From: a candidate division CSSED10-310 bacterium
Lineage (GTDB): Bacteria > CSSED10-310 > JAFGDC01
Assembly: GCA_016932295.1 (NCBI GenBank)
Contig: JAFGDC010000262.1
Location: forward strand, 1-13,487
Direction: 5' to 3'
DNA: 13,487 nt
In this document: in pieces, positions 1 to 6,713 of the stretch
Position numbering within the stretch: the stretch's first letter is position 1
Layout: each line of letters starts with the position of its first letter
Notes under the pieces: generated by a model
Database searches by the model: none
What the model was told of the DNA's origin: nothing
What the model saw: the letters and a program-made list of their open reading frames with translations, nothing else
Program-made: the position numbers and the translations under genes

Positions 1-290
1 GACCGTCGCAGTTGACGGCGCTGTCAATGGGGCTTTCCACGGTGCTCGCCCTCTATGACAGGCGCGGTTTGAGTTCCTTCAATGTCAGCCTGCACTCCGG
101 CTCGCTGGACGGCGGGATGCCCGGTTGCCCCGTGGTGACCAGGATCATTTCCCGGCAGAATATGGCTTCCGACTACCGCAATGACGATTATTTCGTGCAG
201 AAGATGCTGGGTGAAGAATTGGTCCTGCAGCCTCCGGAGGAATTGGCGGAGGAATTGCGGGCGACCTGGTCGAAGGATGCATGTTGCTGA
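1..290 (+). CDS. GalT-like nucleotidyltransferase, C-terminal fragment (5' end outside window)
   Basis: The frame is open from the left edge of the window and stops with TGA at 288-290, so only the last 95 or so residues are present. The visible tail has a Phe-Asn-containing strand (SSFNVSLHSG), an Arg-rich stretch (VTRIISRQN), an acidic NDDYFVQKMLGEE segment and a closing PPEELAEELR helix. This order resembles the C-terminal half of galactose-1-phosphate uridylyltransferase-like proteins of the HIT superfamily, where a Pro-Glu-Glu helix ends the chain. Members of that family transfer UMP or another nucleotide to sugar phosphates. The catalytic HxHxH-type motif would lie upstream and cannot be checked, so the name is tentative. 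The next gene begins 14 nt downstream, suggesting one transcript. Confidence 0.5.
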   Translation, partial: PSQLTALSMGLSTVLALYDRRGLSSFNVSLHSGSLDGGMPGCPVVTRIISRQNMASDYRNDDYFVQKMLGEELVLQPPEELAEELRATWSKDACC

Positions 291-292
291 AT

Positions 293-297
293 GGAGG
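293..297 (+). promoter_or_regulatory. Shine-Dalgarno GGAGG that selects the ATG at 305
   Basis: GGAGG lies 7 nt before the ATG at 305. The open frame could start at an ATG at 281, which overlaps the previous stop, but that ATG has no such site. The SD favours 305. Another ATG at 317 is less well placed. Confidence 0.6.
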
Positions 298-304
298 CGG
301 AGAC

Positions 305-1690
305 ATGGAGGCAGTGATGGATCTGATCGTTCGCGGCGGTAGGGTAGTGCTCGAACAGGGATCATTCGACCTGGATGTGGGAATCGCCGACGGGCGGATA
401 GCGGCACTGTCGGCTCCCGGCGGCGGTCATGCCAGGGATGAGATCAATGTTTCCGGGTGTTTCGTGATGCCCGGCTTCATTGACGCCCACACGCACTTCA
501 AATTGCCTTTCTGCGGGACTGTTACCGCCGACGATTTCAGGTCGGGTACCAGGGCGGCGGCCATGGGAGGAGTGACCACAATCATCGATTTCGCCAATCC
601 ACCTGCTGGCGGCGCCATTCTTGCGCCGGTCCGCCGGCGCCTTGGGGAGATGGTGAATGAATGCCACGTTGATTACAGCGTGCATGCATCGGCGTGCGGT
701 ATGTGCGAGACCAGCCTCGATGAGTTCGAGCAAGTGGTGGCCATGGGGGTGACCAGTCTGAAGCTGTTCATGACCTATCGCCGGGAGGGCCGAATCACCC
801 ATGATGGATGGCTGTTCAAGTATTTGGAGAAGGCTCGTGAACTGGATGCACTGATCACGGTTCACGCTGAGAATGACGAGATCATCGCTGCCCTGATCGA
901 GGAATACCGCCGGTGCGGCTTGCTGTCAGCACCGTATCACGGCCGCAGCCGGCCATCGTTCTCCGAGGCGGAGGCCATCGCACGGGCATGTGCCATTGCC
1001 GGCGGCGCTGGCGGCCGACTGCACATCGTCCACATGACCACCGCCGGCGGCGCGACGGCAGTGGAGCGCGCCAGGATTGACGGGGTGCGGGTCACCTGTG
1101 AGACCTGTCCACAATACCTGGTACTGGATGAAAGCCGCTTCGCGGGCTTGCATGGTCATCGTTACGCCACCTGTCCCCCGCTCCGCCCGGCGGCGGACGT
1201 GGAGGGTCTCTGGCGAGGCATAGAGACGGGCGTGGTGGATATGGTTGCCACTGATCACTGCGTGTTCACGGCGGCTCAAAAAGATGCCTGGGGCGGAGAT
1301 TTTACCGCCATTCCTTACGGCATACCCGGCGTCGAGACCATGGCACCGGTGTTTCTCGAAGCATCCCGCCGGCGCGGCGGGTTGCCGCAGGCGCGCCTGG
1401 TGTCAATGCTCAGCACCAATCCGGCCAGGATCTTCGGACTCTATCCGCGCAAGGGTTCCATCCTGCCGGGAGCGGATGCCGATATCGTCGTCCTGGATCC
1501 GCGTGTCTCCTGGCGGATCGATCCGGATCACCTGGCCACCCCCTGTGACTGGTCGCCGTACACCGGCTACCAAGTCACCGGAAGAATAACACATGTCCTG
1601 CTGCGCGGCGGGTTCCTGGTCCGCGACGGTGAGTTCATCGATGATTCACGCCGCGGGATGCTTCTGCCTCGCGCTGGAGGAACCGCTTGA
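305..1690 (+). CDS. Dihydropyrimidinase / D-hydantoinase-type amidohydrolase
   Basis: The 461-residue product has the usual length of cyclic-amidohydrolase hydantoinases and dihydropyrimidinases, cytosolic binuclear zinc enzymes that hydrolyse a ring amide (dihydrouracil to N-carbamoyl-beta-alanine, or hydantoins). The active-site set is visible: the PGFIDAHTH strand (His62, His64), SLKLFMTY with Lys153 as the expected carbamylated lysine and Tyr158 as the catalytic tyrosine, VHAEN (His187), HIVHM (His243) and ATDH with Asp317 as the expected base. TCPQYL, PPLRP, IPYGIPGVET and a C-terminal PGADADIVV strand also match this subgroup rather than a classical dihydroorotase or urease. The residue before PPLR is Cys290, where many hydantoinases have Ser, and Tyr337 sits where Asn is common in the substrate loop, so the substrate is not certain. 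The stop overlaps the next start (TTGA), implying co-translation. Confidence 0.88.
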   Translation: MEAVMDLIVRGGRVVLEQGSFDLDVGIADGRIAALSAPGGGHARDEINVSGCFVMPGFIDAHTHFKLPFCGTVTADDFRSGTRAAAMGGVTTIIDFANPPAGGAILAPVRRRLGEMVNECHVDYSVHASACGMCETSLDEFEQVVAMGVTSLKLFMTYRREGRITHDGWLFKYLEKARELDALITVHAENDEIIAALIEEYRRCGLLSAPYHGRSRPSFSEAEAIARACAIAGGAGGRLHIVHMTTAGGATAVERARIDGVRVTCETCPQYLVLDESRFAGLHGHRYATCPPLRPAADVEGLWRGIETGVVDMVATDHCVFTAAQKDAWGGDFTAIPYGIPGVETMAPVFLEASRRRGGLPQARLVSMLSTNPARIFGLYPRKGSILPGADADIVVLDPRVSWRIDPDHLATPCDWSPYTGYQVTGRITHVLLRGGFLVRDGEFIDDSRRGMLLPRAGGTA

Positions 1691-3297
1691 GGAGCGTGCC
1701 GGTCATCATGGTGGTCGGACTGGCCGTGCTCCTCCGTATTCTTGCCCCCACCGCCGATCCGCCGGCTGATCTCAGCTGGTCCGGCGGCTACTACAGCGAC
1801 GAAGGTTTCTGGTGCCACAACGCGCGCAACCAGGTGCTGTTCGGAAAGGCCGTTCAGGACGACTGGAACAACATGTACATGTCGCCCATCGTGCACCTGT
1901 TCACACTGCTTTCCTTCATCTTGTTTGGTGTTGGACCGATCCAGGTGCGGGCGGTTTCCATGGTGTGCGCGGCGCTTCTCCTGGCGCTTGTATGGTGTTG
2001 GGGTCGAGCCGCCGGCAACCGCCATGGGCTGTTCATGCTTGTCTTTTATGGCTGTAGTTACGTGGCGGTTTCCTATAACCGGCTAGCCCTGCTGGAAACT
2101 CCCCTGACCCTGTTTATGACCGGAGCGGTGACGGCGGTTGTTTGTATTCCACCACGCCGGGTAGTGGCGGGGGATCTGGCGGCCGGCATCCTGGCTGGTT
2201 TCGCCTTTGTGACCAAAACCACCGCCTTGTTCATCCTGCCGGTGCTTGTTCTCACCGTCTGGGCGCGGGATCGCGACCGCCGCCACAGCGCAGGCCTCCG
2301 GCACCTGGCGCCACTGTGTATGGGCTTCGCCGCCATCGCCGCGGTCTGGCTGGTATCGATCCGCATCCCACATGCCGGCCTGTTGGAAAAATACAATACA
2401 TATTATCGATCCCAGCAATCCTGGGAACCGCTCAACGTGGCCAGGAACATCATCACCCAGCCTTGTTTCTTGTACTTGTTCCGCTCCCCAATAATGCTCC
2501 TGCTCACCATGCTGGGATTCGTCGCTCTGTGGTCCCGCGGTCGTGGCTGGTGGCGCCGGCTCCCGGCTCCCGCCACCGCGGCTCTCGGATGGTTCGTCCT
2601 GCAGTGGACCGAACTGGCGGTGTTCGGCTACCGCCCGTTGCGTTACTATGTGCCCATCCTTGTCCCCATGGCCTTCCTGTCAGCGACGGCAATTACCTCC
2701 ATCTCCGCCGTCCCGGCGAGGAGCGGACGTCGCCTGCTGGTTCCATTGCTCGTCGTCCTGATCGGACAGGCTGCGGTGGTCGTGGTGGACTCCCTGGTTC
2801 CCCTCGGCATCCATGGCATCACGAACAATCCTGCCATACCGCGCCTTGGCGCTCTATGCTTCCTCGCCACCATTCCTCTCCTCCTCCTGATCACCAGGCG
2901 CCGGGGGTGGTTGTCGGCCGCCGCTGTCACGTTGTTTCTGGCGGTCAACCTGTTTCATTACGGCCGCTGGTTCCATCATCGTGAATACGCCGTTCAGGCC
3001 GCACGGCAGTACCTGACCAGGCTCTCACCCACCACCATCGGAGGCCAATGGGCACCCCAGTTGTGCCTGGGTACATCCCATCACGCCGTCCCCATCTGGA
3101 AGGGCTATGTCAACGACATAGATCCTTTAGGAACGGGAGGCGTCAGATACCTGTTATCCTGGGATTACAGTCTGGGTAATGAATGGCTCCTCCACCACCG
3201 GTGGTTCCCCGATGCCATGGCAGTCGCGCGAGAATTGAATCGTTTCAGCATCAAGGACAGCCAGGTGGTCCTGTCGGAACTGCCGCCTCGTCGATGA
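1687..3297 (+). CDS. GT-C membrane glycosyltransferase, PMT/ArnT-like (paralogue of the gene at 6714-8537)
   Basis: The 536-residue product is very hydrophobic, with about 11-13 predicted membrane segments, the first at residues 5-20. GT-C enzymes take a sugar from a polyprenyl-phosphate donor and transfer it on the periplasmic face. Supporting signs are an acidic pair just after the first helix (YYSDEGFW, Asp38-Glu39), which is the expected catalytic position in the first periplasmic loop; a YNRLALLETP segment (residues 130-139) like the ARxxxxDxP region of the family; VTKTTALF at about 175-182; and RPLRYYVPILVP near 316-327, like the Arg-Tyr-Pro motif of ArnT/PMT proteins. The start is TTG at 1687, 6 nt after GGAGG at 1676-1680, overlapping the previous stop; an in-frame GTG at 1696 is the alternative. 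Donor and acceptor cannot be read from the sequence. The N-terminal third closely matches the inverted gene at 6714-8537. Confidence 0.82.
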   Translation: MRSVPVIMVVGLAVLLRILAPTADPPADLSWSGGYYSDEGFWCHNARNQVLFGKAVQDDWNNMYMSPIVHLFTLLSFILFGVGPIQVRAVSMVCAALLLALVWCWGRAAGNRHGLFMLVFYGCSYVAVSYNRLALLETPLTLFMTGAVTAVVCIPPRRVVAGDLAAGILAGFAFVTKTTALFILPVLVLTVWARDRDRRHSAGLRHLAPLCMGFAAIAAVWLVSIRIPHAGLLEKYNTYYRSQQSWEPLNVARNIITQPCFLYLFRSPIMLLLTMLGFVALWSRGRGWWRRLPAPATAALGWFVLQWTELAVFGYRPLRYYVPILVPMAFLSATAITSISAVPARSGRRLLVPLLVVLIGQAAVVVVDSLVPLGIHGITNNPAIPRLGALCFLATIPLLLLITRRRGWLSAAAVTLFLAVNLFHYGRWFHHREYAVQAARQYLTRLSPTTIGGQWAPQLCLGTSHHAVPIWKGYVNDIDPLGTGGVRYLLSWDYSLGNEWLLHHRWFPDAMAVARELNRFSIKDSQVVLSELPPRR

Positions 3298-3380
3298 TGG
3301 CAGCTTGCTGCGGGGATCGCTCGGCGGTCTTGTACAGGCGCTGTCATTTCTCGATTTGAATCCATAAGTGGTTGCGTTTC

Positions 3381-3407
3381 TTGACATATATTACGCAGCG
3401 TGTTAAT
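3381..3407 (+). promoter_or_regulatory. Possible sigma-70 promoter for the TPR/GT2 genes
   Basis: A perfect TTGACA -35 hexamer at 3381-3386 lies in the only sizeable gap of the left block. The best -10 is poor: GTTAAT at 3402-3407 with a 15-nt spacer; a TATATT at 3387-3392 has no matching -35 at the right distance. The site is 50-75 nt upstream of the TPR gene start. The -35 is convincing, the whole promoter is not. Confidence 0.35.
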
Positions 3408-3423
3408 CAACAGTAGAGTTAAC
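3401..3423 (+). repeat. Palindromic GTTAA elements, possible operator
   Basis: TGTTAATCAACA at 3401-3412 is a near-perfect dyad (TGTT/AACA), and GTTAAC at 3418-3423 is a perfect palindrome. Both sit between the candidate -10 region and the start of the TPR gene, a normal place for a repressor site or a 5'-UTR element. They are short enough to arise by chance in AT-rich DNA. Confidence 0.25.
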
Positions 3424-3456
3424 GGAAAGAATGCTCAATCAGCAAGGGAGAGAAAT

Positions 3457-5220
3457 ATGAGGCTGAAAATCGCCGGTGTGATCTCCACCGCTGCATGGAT
3501 ACTCCTGTTGATAGGTTTTGCCGGCGGGACATTCACTGCTGCCGCATCGGATGCGGACAAGCTGCTGGCCAGGGGACTCAAGGCTCAAAAGCGCGGTAAT
3601 TACGAGGAAGCCCAGGCGTTGCTGGGGGATTTCCTGGCCGTCTATCCGAATCATTACCAGGCCAACATCGTGATGGCGCAGGTGCTTCGGGCTCAGGATC
3701 TGCTGCCGGAAGCCCTGGAGCATGCCAACCGGGCGCGGGACATCCTGCCCTCCGAACCAGCCGCGGTGGAAGAACGGATTTTGATTCTTCAAACACTCGG
3801 ATCCTGGCAGGACTCCCTGCAGGAGATCGAAACGCTCCGCGCCATCAATCCGGAGGCGCCCCGGCTCGATTTCTACCAAGCATTGGCAGCCAACGAACTC
3901 GATGACACGGCGACGGCCATGGAGAAGATTGGGACCTATGTCACCGCCAATCCGGAAGATTACGAGTCGCTGGATCTGGCCGCCGGTATCGCGCTGCGTG
4001 CCGGCGATTATGAGAAGGCGGAAAACTACCTGACCACATTGCAATACAAGTTTCCGGATAATTTCAGGTATGTCATTCGAGCCGGTGAGGTGGCATTTCA
4101 TCAGGGCCAGGCATCCACCGCGCGCGCGGAATTCACCAGGGCTATCGAGATGGCCACGGCCAGGGGTGTCAAACCTGCTGATAAACCAAGTCTGGCGCTT
4201 GCTCATTACTTCCTGGGCGTACTCGCCGCCGCAGATACCGATGATAGCGGCGCCGCCCGCGGGTTTACCGAGGCAACCACCCTGTTCCCCTTGCTCTCCA
4301 AGGCCTACATAGACTATGCGGCGTACCTGGAGAAAAGGGGTAAGCTGGCCGAAGCCCTGGAAATTCTGCAACAGTCTTACAACGTCAATCCCCGGAATCC
4401 CGCGGTGCTGCGAGAACTGGGCAGATTGTCCGGCGTTCAGGGGGATGAAAAGTCCTCGTATCAGTACTATCGGCAACTGGTGGAATCGGTGGATGCGTTC
4501 GAGACCGTTGATGAATACACGGACCTGGTCAATTTGATGCTGCGTTTCGATGATCAGCGGCATGCAATGGAACTGCTGGATCACGCCATTGAAAAATTCG
4601 AAACAAGCGGTGTTCTGTATCGCATGAGAGGTTTGCTCAACCAGCAGAAAGGGGCGCTGGAGAAAGCCCTGGAGGACTACACCACAGCTCTTGCCAAGAA
4701 TCCAAAAGATGCCAGAACCTATTACAATCTCGGCATGTTGTACGAACAGAAAAATTCTCTCGAACAAGCGGCGCTCTATTACGAACAAGCGGTCAGCATC
4801 GATGGTTCATTCACCGCCGCGCTTGTCCAACTGGCTCAGATCAAGAACCGGCTCAAGGACTATGAAGCCGCCCGCGATCTGTACGCCAAAGTGACATCGA
4901 TGCGCGTCGATGATCCTGAATTGCTGTTCAGCTACGCAAATGTCGTGGAAGAACTGAATCAATACGACAAGGCGGTGGCGCTGTACAACCAGGCTTTGGC
5001 GCTCAAACCGGACTTCCTGATGGCCATGAACAACCTCGCCATTGTGCACCTGAAGACCGGCGATTCTCAGCAAGCGGAAACGATCCTCAAGCGCATCATC
5101 GACCTGAATCCGGAGTTCAAGAATGCGCACCGCAACCTCGCGTACCTGTACCAACAGCGGGGAGAAGTGGACAAAGCCAAGGCGGAATTGGAGCTGATCG
5201 GCGAGCTTCCCACCCAGTGA
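3457..5220 (+). CDS. Secreted tetratricopeptide-repeat protein
   Basis: The start is the ATG at 3457, preceded by GGGAG at 3446-3450. An upstream in-frame GTG at 3400 would add 19 polar residues ahead of the signal peptide and is unlikely. The 587-residue product opens with a Sec signal peptide (MRLK, then a hydrophobic core at residues 5-24, likely cut after Ala30 in TAAAS). No Cys lies at the cleavage site, so it is not a lipoprotein. The rest is a solenoid of roughly 14-16 TPR-like units of about 34 residues. The clearest are in the last 200 residues, each with the Leu/Gly-Tyr/Ala pattern and a Pro at the helix-B end (for example YYNLGMLYEQKNSLEQAALY, then SYANVVEELNQYDKAVALYN). TPR proteins bind other proteins. 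Its position between a GT-C and a GT2 gene suggests a periplasmic scaffold, or acceptor, for glycan assembly or export. No catalytic domain is seen. Confidence 0.85.
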   Translation: MRLKIAGVISTAAWILLLIGFAGGTFTAAASDADKLLARGLKAQKRGNYEEAQALLGDFLAVYPNHYQANIVMAQVLRAQDLLPEALEHANRARDILPSEPAAVEERILILQTLGSWQDSLQEIETLRAINPEAPRLDFYQALAANELDDTATAMEKIGTYVTANPEDYESLDLAAGIALRAGDYEKAENYLTTLQYKFPDNFRYVIRAGEVAFHQGQASTARAEFTRAIEMATARGVKPADKPSLALAHYFLGVLAAADTDDSGAARGFTEATTLFPLLSKAYIDYAAYLEKRGKLAEALEILQQSYNVNPRNPAVLRELGRLSGVQGDEKSSYQYYRQLVESVDAFETVDEYTDLVNLMLRFDDQRHAMELLDHAIEKFETSGVLYRMRGLLNQQKGALEKALEDYTTALAKNPKDARTYYNLGMLYEQKNSLEQAALYYEQAVSIDGSFTAALVQLAQIKNRLKDYEAARDLYAKVTSMRVDDPELLFSYANVVEELNQYDKAVALYNQALALKPDFLMAMNNLAIVHLKTGDSQQAETILKRIIDLNPEFKNAHRNLAYLYQQRGEVDKAKAELELIGELPTQ

Positions 5221-5260
5221 ACATGATGCATCGGCGGATGTATCGGGACGGTTCGAAAAG

Positions 5261-6688
5261 ATGACCAGGATAGTGAACCGCAGTCCGCACGTCACTGTCA
5301 TCATCGTCAACTTCCGTTCGGCCGAGGCTGCGGGACGAGCGTTTCGATCGGTGGTGACGCAGGGTTACGAATCTTATGACGTCATAGTCGTTAACAACAG
5401 TCCGGGCGATGTTGTCCAGACCTGCCTGGGACCCTGTCCCGCTCCAGTCGCCGTCGTTGAGCCGGGGCGCAACCTGGGGTTCGCCCGTGCGGTCAATCTT
5501 GCTGCCACCATTGCCACGGGCGACTATCTTCTGCTCATGAATCCGGATGCCACGCTTGGCGAAGGGGTCATGCGGGGATTGCTCCAGTACCTCGAACAGC
5601 ATCCGGACACCGCCACCGCCGCTCCCCGGATCCTTTATCCCGACGGTCGCCTGCAACCCTCCAGGGGTAAGTTCCCCAGCCTGTTTACTATCGCCGCCCG
5701 CTTGTTCTCGCTGAAGAAACTCATGCCCGGAGATGAATGGGTCATCCGCCGCATGCCCTTCCTGGGCCGTTTTTTCGGCCAGTATCGACCGCTTGCCGCG
5801 GAGCAGGATGTTGACTATTCGGTGGGATGCTGCGTCATGGTGCGGGCCGATGATTTCCACCGTCTGGGCGGCTTCGACGAGCGCTTTTTCCTGTTCTATG
5901 AAGAGATCGATCTGGCCATCCGCCTGGCGGCGGTGGGGAAGAGACGAGTGTTTATCAATGATCTGACGGTTACCCACGGGGTCGGAGAATCCTATCGTGA
6001 GGACAGCGCCATCGCATTCCGTGAGAACTATCTGAGCCTGGCCGTATTCAGCCAGGTGCATGGCGGGGTGCCGTTCATGCTGGCGGTCCGCGTGCTGCAG
6101 ATAATCGCCCTGCTGGCGCGCATCGTGAGCGCTCGTGTGGCGGGAAGGCCGGCTGACGAACTGGTGGATTTGCTGCACACGTTTTCCATTCAGCCGCTCA
6201 GAACCATCAACACACCGCCGCCGGACCTGGTGAGCGCTTGCTTGCTGGGCATCCCCTGCACGTATATCGCGGGGCATCACGCCACCCCGACACTCGTGGA
6301 AAGAAGCGCCTTGGGTCGCGTCATCGGGTTTTGCCCTGAACACGCAGGAGGACTTCCGACTCCCCGCCCGCCGGCCGAAATCACCTGCGGTGCCGGCGCC
6401 GATGTGTTGAATTCCGCGGCGCGGGTTGTCACCATCGACGGCCGGGATGTGACCGCCAATTTTCTGCGGGGCGCCCGGCGTGCCTTGATGAAAGCGAGGC
6501 TTCACGGGGTGCGGCGCGCCATCACCAAGGCCAGGAGTCCATCGTGCGGTGTCCATGCTGTGTATGATGGTACCCATTCGGGGACGCTTAGAATCGGTTC
6601 GGGCGTGACAACGGCATTGCTGGAAAGGTTTGGGATCGAGGTGATTGACGAGGAGGATTGGTTGGCGAATGGGGGGGCCCGCCTGTAG
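5261..6688 (+). CDS. Family-2 glycosyltransferase fused to a DUF523 (TudS-like) domain
   Basis: One uninterrupted 475-residue frame holds two domains. Residues 10-300 are a GT2 of the rhamnosyltransferase/WbbL type, normally cytosolic and using NDP-sugars: VTVIIVNFRS strand, VNNSPGD (44-50), NLGFARAVN (71-79), LLLMNPDA with Asp96 as the metal-binding aspartate, and GGFDERFFLFYEEIDLAIRL (203-222) with the catalytic-type acidic loop. A hydrophobic, possibly amphipathic stretch follows (272-290). Residues 322-470 are a complete DUF523 domain: LVSACLLG and Cys333, FCPEHAGGLPTPRPPAE (357-373), GRDVTANFLRGA, then KARSPSCG and VYDGTHSG. Its four signature cysteines are Cys327, Cys333, Cys358 and Cys429. 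Characterised DUF523 member TudS is an Fe-S thiouracil desulfidase. Start chosen at ATG 5261, with only a weak upstream purine stretch; GTG 5273 is an alternative. The gene follows the TPR gene by 40 nt. Confidence 0.87.
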   Translation: MTRIVNRSPHVTVIIVNFRSAEAAGRAFRSVVTQGYESYDVIVVNNSPGDVVQTCLGPCPAPVAVVEPGRNLGFARAVNLAATIATGDYLLLMNPDATLGEGVMRGLLQYLEQHPDTATAAPRILYPDGRLQPSRGKFPSLFTIAARLFSLKKLMPGDEWVIRRMPFLGRFFGQYRPLAAEQDVDYSVGCCVMVRADDFHRLGGFDERFFLFYEEIDLAIRLAAVGKRRVFINDLTVTHGVGESYREDSAIAFRENYLSLAVFSQVHGGVPFMLAVRVLQIIALLARIVSARVAGRPADELVDLLHTFSIQPLRTINTPPPDLVSACLLGIPCTYIAGHHATPTLVERSALGRVIGFCPEHAGGLPTPRPPAEITCGAGADVLNSAARVVTIDGRDVTANFLRGARRALMKARLHGVRRAITKARSPSCGVHAVYDGTHSGTLRIGSGVTTALLERFGIEVIDEEDWLANGGARL

Positions 6689-6713
6689 AGGACGGGATTC
6701 CCCAACGGCCGTG

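Noticed and set aside
3334..3344. ACAG-GCG-CTGT hairpin downstream of the first GT-C gene
   Set aside because: A 4-bp stem without a U-tract is not enough to call a terminator.
3439..4788. Long minus-strand open frame of 449 codons opposite the TPR gene
   Set aside because: It is antisense to a clear signal-peptide-plus-TPR protein, has no family motif and no RBS; high GC gives long shadow frames.
5117..6577. Minus-strand open frame of 486 codons opposite the GT2-DUF523 gene
   Set aside because: The plus-strand product has two recognisable domains, while this frame is Arg/Gly/His-rich with no motif.
6689..6713. Terminator between the convergent GT2-DUF523 and GT-C genes
   Set aside because: The 25-bp gap has no stem with a T-tract; ACGGCCGT nearby is only a short palindrome.
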